Of a DNA stretch of 41,155 nt, positions 7,032 through 15,647 are shown in pieces. Where the stretch lies: assembly GCA_927443345.1 (NCBI GenBank), contig CAKMKJ010000009.1:1-41155 (forward strand). The letters are read 5' to 3'. How positions within the stretch are numbered: the stretch's first letter is position 1; every line of letters begins with the position of its first letter. The stretch is from an uncultured Anaerolineaceae bacterium (GTDB taxonomy: Bacteria; Chloroflexota; Anaerolineae; Anaerolineales; Anaerolineaceae). The position numbers and the translations under genes were made by a program. The notes under the pieces were generated by a model that saw only the letters and a program-made list of their open reading frames with translations, made no database searches and was not told the DNA's origin.

Positions 7032-7565
7032 ATGATCATCATCATTAATGGATCAGTTGGGGTGGGTAAAACCAGCGTGGCCGACCAACTGCATTACAAG
7101 TTCGAAAAATCAGTCCATCTGGATGGCGACGCCATCGGGGATGTGCATCCGTTTATCATCTACGACGACGCGCGCATCAGTTATCTTTACCGCACACTGG
7201 CACACTTGATCGATTTTCATCAGCAGAATGGCTACCGCTGTTTTGTGATCAATTATGTGTTTGAAAGCGCGGAATCCTTGCAGGAACTACTTGACCTGTT
7301 GAAACCGCTTGACCCGGATATCCATTCCTACTGGCTGACCTGCAGTGAAGAGGAGCAGACTCGGCGCATCCGCGGGAGGGGAAGGGACGAGATCAAGTGG
7401 GAACTGGAGCGCTTCATCGAACTGCACAAGATTCAGGTCGCAGCAGCGCAGCGTGGCTTTATCGGTAAACAAATCGACACCAGTGGAATGAGTGTGCCAG
7501 AGGTGGCCGACGAAATCTGGGAAGATGTCTTTTCCTTAAATGGATTATTTGAAATATTAAGTTGA
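7032..7565 (+). CDS. P-loop nucleotide kinase-like (AAA_33) protein
   Basis: 177 aa. Walker A GSVGVGKT at residues 7-14 immediately follows strand 1 (MIIIIN). HLDGDAIGD is an acidic segment like the substrate-contact region of shikimate/gluconate kinases and chloramphenicol phosphotransferase-like proteins. An Arg-rich lid, RRIRGRGRDE, follows around residue 110. This is a compact nucleoside-monophosphate-kinase fold, probably phosphorylating a small molecule. Adjacency to an acetyltransferase would fit a small-molecule modification pair, but this is inference only. Confidence 0.8.
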   Translation: MIIIINGSVGVGKTSVADQLHYKFEKSVHLDGDAIGDVHPFIIYDDARISYLYRTLAHLIDFHQQNGYRCFVINYVFESAESLQELLDLLKPLDPDIHSYWLTCSEEEQTRRIRGRGRDEIKWELERFIELHKIQVAAAQRGFIGKQIDTSGMSVPEVADEIWEDVFSLNGLFEILS

Positions 7566-7608
7566 AAGGTATTTTCGATTTCACAAGTTGTTTATCACGG
7601 AGGGAATC

Positions 7609-8010
7609 ATGCCACAGAACAAATTTCATGGAATACTTGTAAATATGGCATTTACAGATATTACCTATCCAACACAATTTACACTTTTTGGGCAACAAAA
7701 ATCAGGCGATTGGATCTTATACGGCATAGAGATTTCAAGAGAGCGTCTAGATCATTCGATAGCTCAAATTCAAACAAATATGCGGGAAGACGAACCATTC
7801 TATGCCCACCTTTATGATGATGAAATGCTCGTGGTAATCTTCAAAAATAGGGTTTTTATAGTCACAAGTCACTCTTCAAGTTGGGGAGAAATTAAACGCT
7901 ATGGAAAAGAGTTGAACATTCCTCAAGAACAACTCGATTTTTGGCCGAACCGTTTTCAAGATGAACCTCATTATTTTGAACCGGAGAGTTTAAACTACAA
8001 AAATATCTAA
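7609..8010 (+). CDS. Hypothetical protein
   Basis: 133 aa. The ATG at 7609 is chosen because GGAGGG at 7599-7604 is ideally placed; an in-frame TTG at 7588 is weaker. No signal peptide or membrane segment is present. The sequence is rich in aromatic residues (FWPNRFQDEPHYFEPE near the end) and looks like a soluble alpha/beta domain (FTLFGQQKSGDWILYGIEI, MLVVIFKNRVFIVTSHS). I do not recognise the family. Local base composition is lower in GC than the neighbours on its left. Confidence 0.65.
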   Translation: MPQNKFHGILVNMAFTDITYPTQFTLFGQQKSGDWILYGIEISRERLDHSIAQIQTNMREDEPFYAHLYDDEMLVVIFKNRVFIVTSHSSSWGEIKRYGKELNIPQEQLDFWPNRFQDEPHYFEPESLNYKNI

Positions 8011-8095
8011 AATCCCTTTTGATTAAAAATTTTTGTTGAACAATCAATAAACCTGAATTATTTATAAAGTAAAAAAAGGGATGCAATAAAAAACA

Positions 8096-8538
8096 ATGAA
8101 CACTCTACTACTTGTCGAAGCCAATCGACAGTCTACAGACAGACTGGAAAAATTCATTGATGATTTATCCACTAAGCAGTTAACTTCTGTATTGCCCAAC
8201 AATTGAACGATGTCAGTCACTTTGGTGCACCTGGCTTTTTGGGATCAGCGCGTCATCCATTCGATCAAGATGGCCAAAAAGGAGGGTAAAGTCATCCGCA
8301 CCGAATTGGATGCTCAACTGAATGACATTATCGAACCCTTTTTCGAGCCATCCCGCCCGATGAAGCGATAAAATTGGTGCTCAGCAGCGCAGAAATGGTA
8401 GACCAGTTACTTAAGGTATGTTCACACAAAATGCTCAATCAATTGGAAGAAGAAAGTGCGCGCTGGGTCGATCGCTTACTGCATCGTATTGACCACCTGG
8501 ATGAGATTGAAAGGCTGCTTAAGGCTGCATCCAGATAA
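8096..8538 (+). pseudogene. DinB/DfsB-like four-helix protein, broken by stop and frameshift
   Basis: The + strand from ATG 8096 encodes a DinB-superfamily-like helical protein of about 147 codons with two lesions. First, an in-frame TGA at 8204-8206 lies where the family has a Trp (NNW followed by VSVTLVHLAFWDQRV), consistent with TGG to TGA. Second, a -1 shift near the T-run at 8341-8346 moves the frame from EPFFEP to RAIPPDEAIKLVLSSA. Downstream, the frame runs to TAA 8536-8538 with a coherent helical end (RLLHRIDHLDEIERLLKAA). The conserved VHLAFWD block is the metal-site helix in DinB proteins. Assembly error could mimic the frameshift. Confidence 0.7.
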
Positions 8539-8683
8539 TGTTACGCAAGAAGTTTCAATAGAAAAACCTCTCGTTTCTGCAATATCTTTGATGATGCAGT
8601 AGAAATTAGTGGCGTTCTGTATTACACTTAAGCGACAGCCAAGACTTGTTTAGGAAAAAAACCATTAAACACCGGAGATATTT

Positions 8684-9919
8684 ATGAGATCCGACATTGA
8701 CCAATTGATGCAAGACCAGGGCATGGATGTGCTGCTGGTGACAGGTTCGGCTCAACACAACGCCATGATGACCTATTTTACCGGAGCGGTGCATGTTTCG
8801 GATGGCGACCTGATTAAGAAACGCGGATGTGATGCCGTGCTCTTTTGCAATGCGATGGAAAGAGAAGAAGGGGCTATCAGCGGATTGAAAGTAATTCCGT
8901 ATTCCAAATATCCCATGTCAGAACTGGCAGCAGAAGCCCACGGCGATTTTGTCGAGGCGTATGCCATCCGCTATGAGAGAATGTTCAAAGAACTGGGTAT
9001 CGAATCAGGCAGCGTGGCGGTCTACGGCCAAAAAGACGTCGGTTTGATGCACTCAGTCTTTTTACGCCTTGAAAAACGCATGCCCCGATTGAGCTTCACG
9101 GGTTTTATGCGTGATGAGATCATGTTGCAAGCCATGATGACCAAGGATGACGATGAACTTGAGCACATCCGCCAGATGGGCAAGATTACCACGGATGTGG
9201 TTGGGCGCACGGCTGATTTTCTGACTGGTCACAAAGCTGAAAAAGGGATGCTGGTGCACGCGGATGGAAGTCCGTTGTTGATTGGCCAGGTCAAACAGAA
9301 GATCAACCTGTGGTTGGCCGAGGCCGGCGCCGAAAACCCCGAAGGCACCATCTTCGCCATTGGCCGGGATGCTGGTGTGCCGCATAACATGGGCAAAGCA
9401 AGCGATGCCTTGCGCCTTGGTCAAACCATTGTTTATGACATTTATCCGTGCGAGCCAGGCGGAGGTTACTTTTATGATTTCACCCGCACTTGGTGTTTAG
9501 GATATGCCTCTGATGAAATTTTGAAACTGTATGAAGATGTGAAATCCACATATGATATTCTGGTGGCCGAACTCAAGGTGGGGCAGAATTTCTGTGATGC
9601 GCAAAAACGCACCTGCGAATTGTTTGAGGCCAGAGGGCATGTTACCATCATGACCAATGAAGCCACGCAGTCAGGTTACGTTCATTCGGTGGGACACGGC
9701 ATCGGTTTGCAGGTGCACGAAAAGCCTTGGTCGACCATGATCCACCCGTCGCCCACAGATGTGCTGGCTCCAGGGTCCGCTTTCACCATCGAACCTGGTC
9801 TGTACTATCCCGAAAAGGGCATGGGCGTGCGCATCGAGGATTCATACACGGCACGGGCAGATGGTAAGATTGAACTGTTGGCTGAATATCCGTATGATTT
9901 AATTTTGCCGATTAAATAG
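8684..9919 (+). CDS. M24 family metallopeptidase (Xaa-Pro peptidase-like)
   Basis: 411 aa, ATG preceded by CGGAGA. An N-terminal creatinase-like domain (roughly residues 1-160) is followed by a pita-bread M24 domain. Metal-site motifs are in order: IVYDIYPCEPGGGYFYDFTRTW region (two Asp), HSVGHGIGLQVHE (His), EPGLYYPEKG (Glu) and VRIEDSY (Glu). These are the five ligands of aminopeptidase P/prolidase. It would cleave X-Pro dipeptides or N-terminal residues before Pro in the cytosol. It is 27 bp upstream of tsaD. Confidence 0.9.
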   Translation: MRSDIDQLMQDQGMDVLLVTGSAQHNAMMTYFTGAVHVSDGDLIKKRGCDAVLFCNAMEREEGAISGLKVIPYSKYPMSELAAEAHGDFVEAYAIRYERMFKELGIESGSVAVYGQKDVGLMHSVFLRLEKRMPRLSFTGFMRDEIMLQAMMTKDDDELEHIRQMGKITTDVVGRTADFLTGHKAEKGMLVHADGSPLLIGQVKQKINLWLAEAGAENPEGTIFAIGRDAGVPHNMGKASDALRLGQTIVYDIYPCEPGGGYFYDFTRTWCLGYASDEILKLYEDVKSTYDILVAELKVGQNFCDAQKRTCELFEARGHVTIMTNEATQSGYVHSVGHGIGLQVHEKPWSTMIHPSPTDVLAPGSAFTIEPGLYYPEKGMGVRIEDSYTARADGKIELLAEYPYDLILPIK

Positions 9920-9946
9920 CTGTATTTTCGAGATTAAGGATTGACC

Positions 9947-10969
9947 GTGCAAATTGTCAGAGTTTTAGGAATTGAATCATCCTGTGATGAAACCGCTGCA
10001 TCAGTGGTTGAAAACGGACGCTGTATGCGTTCGAATGTCATCGCCTCCCAGATTGATTTGCACAAACAATACGGTGGAGTTTTTCCTGAGGTGGCTTCAC
10101 GGCAGCATATTCTATCCATTTATCCAGTGGTTGAAGAAGCGCTGCAGCGTGCGCATATGAGCCTCGAAAATATTGACGTAATCGCGGTTACTCGCGGCCC
10201 CGGCCTGGCCGGATCGTTGGTGGTGGGTATGAACACCGCCAAAGGGCTGGCATTTGGCAAAGGCTTACCGCTGGTAGGCGTGAACCATCTTGAGGGCCAT
10301 ATTTATTCTTCATGGATTTATCCTGCAGAAACCCCGCAGCCGCCTCCTGAACCTGAATTTCCATTGTTGGCGCTGTTGGTATCAGGCGGACACACCGAAC
10401 TTAACCTGATCACAGATCACCTCAAATATCAACGCCTTGGCGCTACCCTGGATGATGCTGCCGGCGAAGCCTTTGACAAGGTAGCCCGCCTGGTTGGGCT
10501 GCCTTATCCCGGCGGACCATCCGTGCAAAAAGCAGCCGCAGAGGGCAACCCCACGGCGTTTGAGTTTCCACGTTCGCGGCTGGACGGCACCTGGAACTTC
10601 TCGTTCAGCGGATTGAAGACCGCAGTGCTGCGCGTGGTGCGAAAGCTGCAAGAAGAAAACAAAGTGCTGCCGGTGAACGACCTGGCGGCCAGCTTTCAGG
10701 CCTGCGCTGTGGATGTGCTTTTTACAAAGACCATGAAGGCGGCGCGTGAATTTAATGTCAAAGCTATTGTAGTGGCGGGTGGTGTTTCAGCCAACCGCGC
10801 TTTGCGTGAGGCTTTCACCGGACAAACAGAATTTCCGGTGCATATTCCGCCGCTCTCGCTGTGCACAGATAACGCAGCCATGATCGCTACCGCTGGTTAT
10901 TATCACTATATCAATGGGCAGGTTGATCCGCTTGACCTGGATGTACTGCCCACCTGGCCATTAAGTTGA
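9947..10969 (+). CDS. tsaD: tRNA N6-threonylcarbamoyladenosine (t6A37) synthesis protein TsaD
   Basis: 340 aa. The GTG at 9947 is preferred over a TTG at 9941, because AAGGA at 9936-9940 abuts the TTG but is 6 bp from the GTG. Recognised by GIESSCDETAASVV at the N-terminus, the iron ligand segment NHLEGHIYS (H-x3-H), SGGHTEL, the DDAAGEAFDKVARL stretch and VVAGGVSANRALRE. TsaD, with TsaB and TsaE, transfers the threonylcarbamoyl group to A37 of ANN-decoding tRNAs. TsaB and TsaE are not in this window. Length is normal. The gene lies between a peptidase and an OsmC-like gene, with 16 bp to the latter. Confidence 0.97.
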   Translation: MQIVRVLGIESSCDETAASVVENGRCMRSNVIASQIDLHKQYGGVFPEVASRQHILSIYPVVEEALQRAHMSLENIDVIAVTRGPGLAGSLVVGMNTAKGLAFGKGLPLVGVNHLEGHIYSSWIYPAETPQPPPEPEFPLLALLVSGGHTELNLITDHLKYQRLGATLDDAAGEAFDKVARLVGLPYPGGPSVQKAAAEGNPTAFEFPRSRLDGTWNFSFSGLKTAVLRVVRKLQEENKVLPVNDLAASFQACAVDVLFTKTMKAAREFNVKAIVVAGGVSANRALREAFTGQTEFPVHIPPLSLCTDNAAMIATAGYYHYINGQVDPLDLDVLPTWPLS

Positions 10970-10985
10970 ACAATTAGGAGAAAAT

Positions 10986-11408
10986 ATGGACGCCAAAGTC
11001 ACCTGGAAAAGTGGTCTAAATTTTACTGGCAAATCAAAGTCGGGTTTTGATGTGCCGATGGATGCCAGTGTGGATCACGGCGGAACTGGATTGGGCAGCA
11101 GCCCCATGGAATTGATCCTCGTCGGTCTGGGCGGCTGCACCGCCATGGACGTGATCTCGATCTTGCAGAAGAAACGGCAGGATGTCACATCGTTTGAAGT
11201 TGTGCTGCATGGCGAGCGCGCCGCGGATCACCCCAAAGTGTATACCGAAATTACCATGGAATACATCGTCACAGGTCACGGGGTTGATCTTGAGTCGGTA
11301 GAGCGGGCGGTTGATTTGAGCGAAGGGAAGTATTGCTCGGTGAACGGCATGCTCAAGCAGAGCGTGAAGATTAATACCAAGTGCACGGTAAAGGAAGCAT
11401 TATCGTAA
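10986..11408 (+). CDS. OsmC family protein (YhfA-like)
   Basis: 140 aa with TTAGGAG before the ATG. OsmC-fold redox cysteines are visible at Cys51 (GLGGCTAMD) and Cys117 (GKYCSVNG), the arrangement of OsmC/Ohr proteins. It is closer to the YhfA-like branch (SSPMELILVGLGGCTAMDV). The function is presumably thiol-dependent detoxification of peroxides, but YhfA-branch members have no firmly established substrate. It is the last gene of the tsaD run and is followed by a hairpin. Confidence 0.88.
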   Translation: MDAKVTWKSGLNFTGKSKSGFDVPMDASVDHGGTGLGSSPMELILVGLGGCTAMDVISILQKKRQDVTSFEVVLHGERAADHPKVYTEITMEYIVTGHGVDLESVERAVDLSEGKYCSVNGMLKQSVKINTKCTVKEALS

Positions 11409-11431
11409 GGGCGTATAGCCATACGCCCTTA
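11406..11431. terminator. Hairpin between convergent genes
   Basis: An 11-bp stem (TAAGGGCGTAT with its complement, 11406-11416 and 11421-11431) has a 4-nt loop. It begins in the stop codon of the OsmC-like gene. No long T-run follows, so termination efficiency is uncertain. Confidence 0.55.
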
Positions 11432-11482
11432 CCTTGAACATACGAAGTGAGGACACAGCGCGCGGTGTACCTATACTATATT

Positions 11483-12472
11483 TTATTGTGCGTTAAGGGT
11501 CGCTAAAATAGCATCCATGGTTTGAAGGGCGGTCAGGTTACGCCAGGTGAAGCCCATTTCCATACTCTCTGGATTATCAAAAAGCGCTTGTGATTGTTTT
11601 TCAATGCGCGAAAGATGAAACCCGTCGCCGCCGTCAGTCATTAACCCTGCATTGGGAAGTTTGGCCGCAGCCGCACCGAAGTTCCACAAAGGCAGATCGT
11701 ACTCTTCGGCGATTTTGATCACCATGTGGTTGATCTGTCGTTCCTGGGTGAGAAGCTCAGACCGTGTAGCCAAAACTGGCACAATATCAAGGTAAAGCAC
11801 ATACTCGATAATTTGACGCATATATTTATCATACATGTCGAGACTGCCATCCCAAGATTCTTCCATGCTAATGATGGCGAATGAGGGATTGTGATCTCGA
11901 AGTTCACAGACCAGGGGGGTTTCATCACTTTTGCACACCCCTTCTTTTTTGGCATAAGTTTCAACTGCGGGGGTCCACATTGTGTTTTGAACAGCGATAA
12001 TGTTCAAACCGCCTCTTACCGCAAGGCTTTTACGGCCCCATGAGCCGGCGAAATAATCAATGGTAGGCTGAAGGTAGGTATATTCGTCACCAAGGCTGTA
12101 TGTGCCGCCGTCAAACATGGCCAAAAAATAGGTCGGAATATTCTGGCAGTCGCCGATCTTGGAAAAGCGATGGGGATCGCGTCCTGCAGCCAATCCGCGC
12201 TGATAAACTTCTAGCATGGCAGGCGAAAGCTCGGGGATGATAGGCATCTCCAGCCAGGAGACAGGTGAAACAGTTGCAACAGCAGTTTCAGCAGTTGAGG
12301 CAGTTTCTGTCGCAGCGGGTGTGGTTTCGGTGGGGTTTACGGTGGCTTTGGTTTCAACCACAGCGGTTTCACTCGCAACAGGAGTGATCTCTACAGGTGG
12401 GTTGCCGGCATTCGTGCAAGCAGTGATAAAAACCATTAAAAATGCCAGACTGATGAACCTTCTAACGTGCAT
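11483..12472 (-). CDS. SGNH/GDSL-like lipoprotein with Cys in place of Ser
   Basis: 329 aa. The signal peptide ends in a lipobox at Cys19 (VFITAC), followed by a Thr/Ala/Glu-rich linker to about residue 70, so the protein is surface-anchored. The catalytic domain shows block I as FSKIGDCQN, where GDSx is expected and Cys109 replaces the Ser. Block V is DGFHLS, with Asp283 and His286 at the DxxH spacing. SGNH proteins deacetylate or hydrolyse esters of polysaccharides and lipids. A Cys nucleophile is possible but unusual. AAGGAG precedes the ATG, 24 bp after the M23 gene, so it ends the operon. Confidence 0.7.
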   Translation of the reverse strand: MHVRRFISLAFLMVFITACTNAGNPPVEITPVASETAVVETKATVNPTETTPAATETASTAETAVATVSPVSWLEMPIIPELSPAMLEVYQRGLAAGRDPHRFSKIGDCQNIPTYFLAMFDGGTYSLGDEYTYLQPTIDYFAGSWGRKSLAVRGGLNIIAVQNTMWTPAVETYAKKEGVCKSDETPLVCELRDHNPSFAIISMEESWDGSLDMYDKYMRQIIEYVLYLDIVPVLATRSELLTQERQINHMVIKIAEEYDLPLWNFGAAAAKLPNAGLMTDGGDGFHLSRIEKQSQALFDNPESMEMGFTWRNLTALQTMDAILATLNAQ

Positions 12473-12496
12473 TTCGAACTCCTTAATTGGTTAATC

Positions 12497-13996
12497 TTAC
12501 TTTAAACCTGCCGTGATTGCGGACCTTCCTGAAGCTGAATCACTGGCAGTGATCACGTTGCCCTTGCGGGTAAGCGTACCTAAATATGGCCTGACACCAA
12601 TCTTGGCGATCCAGCCTTCCATATTGAAGGGCACAGCACTGTCTGCTTCCATCCACTCGCCGTTGTATTTACGGGCAATATGTACATGTGTACCGGTTGA
12701 GGCACCGCCTTCACATGATGGATGACCGATTGTATCACCGGTTTTTACCATTTTACCCTGACTGACCATATCATTTGAGCCTAAATGCAGGTAATAGATC
12801 ACCCAACCGGTGCGTTCATTGCCATCCATGTCGAGATCTAAAACAGCAATGGCAGGTTCGGTGCGTATGATCTGACCGTCAGCCATAGCGACAACAAACT
12901 CATCAGTTGTCGAACATCCACCGCCCGCTGTGGCAGGGGCAAAATCCAGTGCGCCGTAAGGTTCGCCAGATCCCCACCACGATTCGTGCGGGCCGCCGGT
13001 AAATGCCCAGGTTTTACCCACCGCAAAAGGAAGCACCAGATCAGGCTGCTGCAGGTTGCCAGGGATATGGGGCTGAACTTCTATCCAGGGATCGCCAAAC
13101 AACGATTTGTAGGTTTGGTAGAATCCATTTTCATGGATGGCGTAGTCATAATCTTGGAGACTCAGCTTTTGTGAAAAATAATGTTGGAATGCAACTGTGG
13201 CGGCGTTTTGCCACGGATCGGGTATTTCGAGGGTACCGTCGGTGCGGTTAATTTCATCCAGACTGCCGTTGCGCCAGCGGTAATATCCATTGTTGAGTAA
13301 GCTGGCCGCCCACACCAACTGCAGATAAAAGCCTCTATACAATTGATTTTCGTAACCTAATGGATACACTCTTAAATTATCTGCCAGTTCGGGTTGAGAG
13401 AGTGCACCAGTCTGATACTCAGCCAAAGCCAATAGCACTCGCGGACTGATGGAATAGTTGAGTGCCACCAGATCTATTAGTTCGCCGCCGGTGCGCATTT
13501 TATCGTCTGCAAAGACGGTGTAGTTTTTTAGCCAGCCTGGTTGAGAATTGACGTATGAAATGGTGTCAAACCCTGTTTGGGCAGGCCCATTTACATATAA
13601 CGCATCAGGTAGAATTTGGAATTGACTGCCCCAAAGTGCTTTGTAATAGATGGGTATTTTTAATTGAAAACCGGCCTGCAAAGTGGTGATGGTTTTGGGC
13701 AGCAGCGGATTAGCTTCAAGAATTTCAGCGACATTGGTATTGAAGTGATTGGCGATGGCTGCCAGATTGTCACCGTTCTGTGCGGTGTAGTCCACCAGTG
13801 TACCCGGTGGATAGACGGGACGGGAGGGGTACGGGGTGGAAGAATCCGCCTCGAGAGTAGACTGGGTTGGGCTGACAATAGGCGGCACTACCATGGTGGA
13901 TTGAACTTCGGTGCAGGCAGACAGCAGCCCTACAACCATTAGAATATTTAGTGCAAAAAGAAGTCTATTTTTTACACTGTGTTGCTTTGAATCCAT
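12497..13996 (-). CDS. LysM and M23 peptidase-like lipoprotein (paralog 1)
   Basis: 499 aa. The start at 13996 is chosen because it gives a clean signal peptide with lipobox LLSAC (Cys28); an upstream in-frame ATG would overlap the next gene. A LysM domain (VDYTAQNGDNLAAIANHF... to LKIPI) binds peptidoglycan-like glycans. A family-specific middle domain follows, then an M23 domain. Metal-site elements: GGPH and, 14 residues later, the Asp of ALDFAP; YYLHLG; and GTHVHIARKYNGEW (HxH). The His-to-Asp spacing matches the LasA/beta-lytic (M23A) type, not the HxxxD of lysostaphin. An acidic LDMDGNERTGW segment is shared with the next two paralogs. Confidence 0.85.
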   Translation of the reverse strand: MDSKQHSVKNRLLFALNILMVVGLLSACTEVQSTMVVPPIVSPTQSTLEADSSTPYPSRPVYPPGTLVDYTAQNGDNLAAIANHFNTNVAEILEANPLLPKTITTLQAGFQLKIPIYYKALWGSQFQILPDALYVNGPAQTGFDTISYVNSQPGWLKNYTVFADDKMRTGGELIDLVALNYSISPRVLLALAEYQTGALSQPELADNLRVYPLGYENQLYRGFYLQLVWAASLLNNGYYRWRNGSLDEINRTDGTLEIPDPWQNAATVAFQHYFSQKLSLQDYDYAIHENGFYQTYKSLFGDPWIEVQPHIPGNLQQPDLVLPFAVGKTWAFTGGPHESWWGSGEPYGALDFAPATAGGGCSTTDEFVVAMADGQIIRTEPAIAVLDLDMDGNERTGWVIYYLHLGSNDMVSQGKMVKTGDTIGHPSCEGGASTGTHVHIARKYNGEWMEADSAVPFNMEGWIAKIGVRPYLGTLTRKGNVITASDSASGRSAITAGLK

Positions 13997-14021
13997 CAAA
14001 TTGCCAGCCTCTTTTTTGTTT

Positions 14022-15647
14022 TTACGGTTTTGGAATCGAAATGTGAGATTCTTTGCCGCCATTTTCATCGCGGATAATAATGGTATCACCTTTTGTCATC
14101 GTGCCATCATAACTTTTTATGCCGTTAACCGCAATATAGCCGCTCAAGTTAAAAGACATGGGTCCGTCAGCTAGAATCCACTCTCCATTATACTTGCGGG
14201 CGACATGGGTGTGTGTTCCGGTTGAGACGCCGCCTTCACAAGAAGCGTGACCGATATGGTCGCCAGTTTCAACCCGTGTCCCCACGGCCACACGATCTTT
14301 AGTGGCGATATGCATGTAGAAAATATTCCAGCCGGTGTTTTCGAGACCGTCGTTATCAAGGTCCTGGATGACAGCGCCGTTTTCCGCACGGACGATTACA
14401 CCGGGAGCCATGGCGACCACCCATTCGGGGTTATCAACGCAGCCTGATTTCGATGAAGGAGGTGCAAAATCCAGGGCAGCCAAAGCACCATCTGGTCCCC
14501 AGGCAGAATGCGGTCCGCCGGTAAATGCCCACACCCGGCCAGGAACGAAGGGAAGCTCCAGTTTGGGCTGGGTGAGCTCAGGCGAATATAGAGGTCCGAT
14601 GGAATCAGCCCTGACGAAGGGATCGCCATACATCTTCCTTATTAAATCTGTAAAACTGTCATTGCCATAAAGCGCGCTCACCCAATCTGCTCTGTTATAT
14701 AACTGGGCGAACAAATATTGTAAACCGGCAGAACCGGCATTCAAACCAGGGCTGATGCGCAGAACTGTGCCGTCGCTGAAGGGTAGTGTCGAGAGAGTGC
14801 CCGCTCGCCAGCCGTAATATCCGAGAGAAAGTTGCGAGACCGCCCATGAAAGCTGACGGTAAAGCCCCTTTTCTTCAAGTTTGACATACCCCATGGGATA
14901 TTCGGTTTCAGCCAGGTTGGCTGGTTGACCATAGACCCAATGGCTCTTGTATTCAAGCAGCGCCAGCAGCAGACGAGGATTGATGGAGTTTTCGCGGCAG
15001 ACGCGTTTAATGATATCTGCTCCTGCGGTGGGGCCGCCGGAGAGTTCTTCTTTATAGGTACTCAAGAATCCGCCGGCCTGGTTGGCAAATGCGGATATGT
15101 CAAAATCTAGGGCCGTAGGTGAAAAAACGACCTCGCTGTCTGGGATGACGGCGATGGAATCGAAAACATCATGTAATACGTTGGGGATGATCAACAGAAT
15201 ACCCGGGTTGATCAATCCAGTTTCAGGTACGGTCTGGCTGTAGACAATCTGATCTGCGCTGACGCCGAAACGTCCGAGTATGGAAGGAAGCGTATCGCCT
15301 GATTGTGTGTAATATTGGATGGGGGGTCTGGGTGTGGCCAGAGGATCAAGCGTAGCCGTCGGGGCGGGGGTGGCGGAGTTTAATGGAAGTTCTGTAAAGG
15401 TGGGGATTGGGGCTTGTGTGGAAGTCATAGCCGGTGAGGCGGTCGGTTGGGTGGTCGTGAGGGCGGCAGTCGTGACAAGAGGTGCCAGAGGGGTGGTGAT
15501 TTTGCCTTGAGACTGAGCAATGGCTGTCAATTCAACAGGGCTGACATAACCTTGCGAACAGGCCAGACTAGCCAGCACGAATGAGGCTGTCACGCAAATG
15601 GTTTGTAGCTTATTAGCGCTGAATCTGGTTTTCTGCAATGCGACCAT
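14022..15647 (-). CDS. LysM and M23 peptidase-like lipoprotein (paralog 2)
   Basis: About 541 aa from ATG 15647; a GTG at 15662 is also possible, and no strong RBS decides. The signal peptide ends at Cys30 (VLASLAC), a weaker lipobox than in its paralogs. LysM (QYYTQSGDTLPSILGRFG... to LLIIPN) follows a Thr/Ala/Pro linker. The M23 part repeats the pattern TGGPHSAWGPDG...ALDFAP, with 13 residues from His to Asp. It then has IFYMHIA, ASCEGGVSTGTHTHVARKYNGEW and an acidic LDNDGLENTGW loop. It overlaps the 3' end of paralog 3 by 35 bp and is 25 bp from paralog 1, so it is translationally coupled. Confidence 0.85.
   Translation of the reverse strand: MVALQKTRFSANKLQTICVTASFVLASLACSQGYVSPVELTAIAQSQGKITTPLAPLVTTAALTTTQPTASPAMTSTQAPIPTFTELPLNSATPAPTATLDPLATPRPPIQYYTQSGDTLPSILGRFGVSADQIVYSQTVPETGLINPGILLIIPNVLHDVFDSIAVIPDSEVVFSPTALDFDISAFANQAGGFLSTYKEELSGGPTAGADIIKRVCRENSINPRLLLALLEYKSHWVYGQPANLAETEYPMGYVKLEEKGLYRQLSWAVSQLSLGYYGWRAGTLSTLPFSDGTVLRISPGLNAGSAGLQYLFAQLYNRADWVSALYGNDSFTDLIRKMYGDPFVRADSIGPLYSPELTQPKLELPFVPGRVWAFTGGPHSAWGPDGALAALDFAPPSSKSGCVDNPEWVVAMAPGVIVRAENGAVIQDLDNDGLENTGWNIFYMHIATKDRVAVGTRVETGDHIGHASCEGGVSTGTHTHVARKYNGEWILADGPMSFNLSGYIAVNGIKSYDGTMTKGDTIIIRDENGGKESHISIPKP

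Noticed and set aside
7032-7565. Zeta-toxin-type toxin
   Set aside because: The P-loop and lid fit small-molecule kinases; no antitoxin gene is adjacent and the zeta-specific motifs are not seen.
12216-12494. + strand Val/Ala-rich 92-codon frame
   Set aside because: Antisense of the Thr/Ala-rich linker of the SGNH-like lipoprotein.
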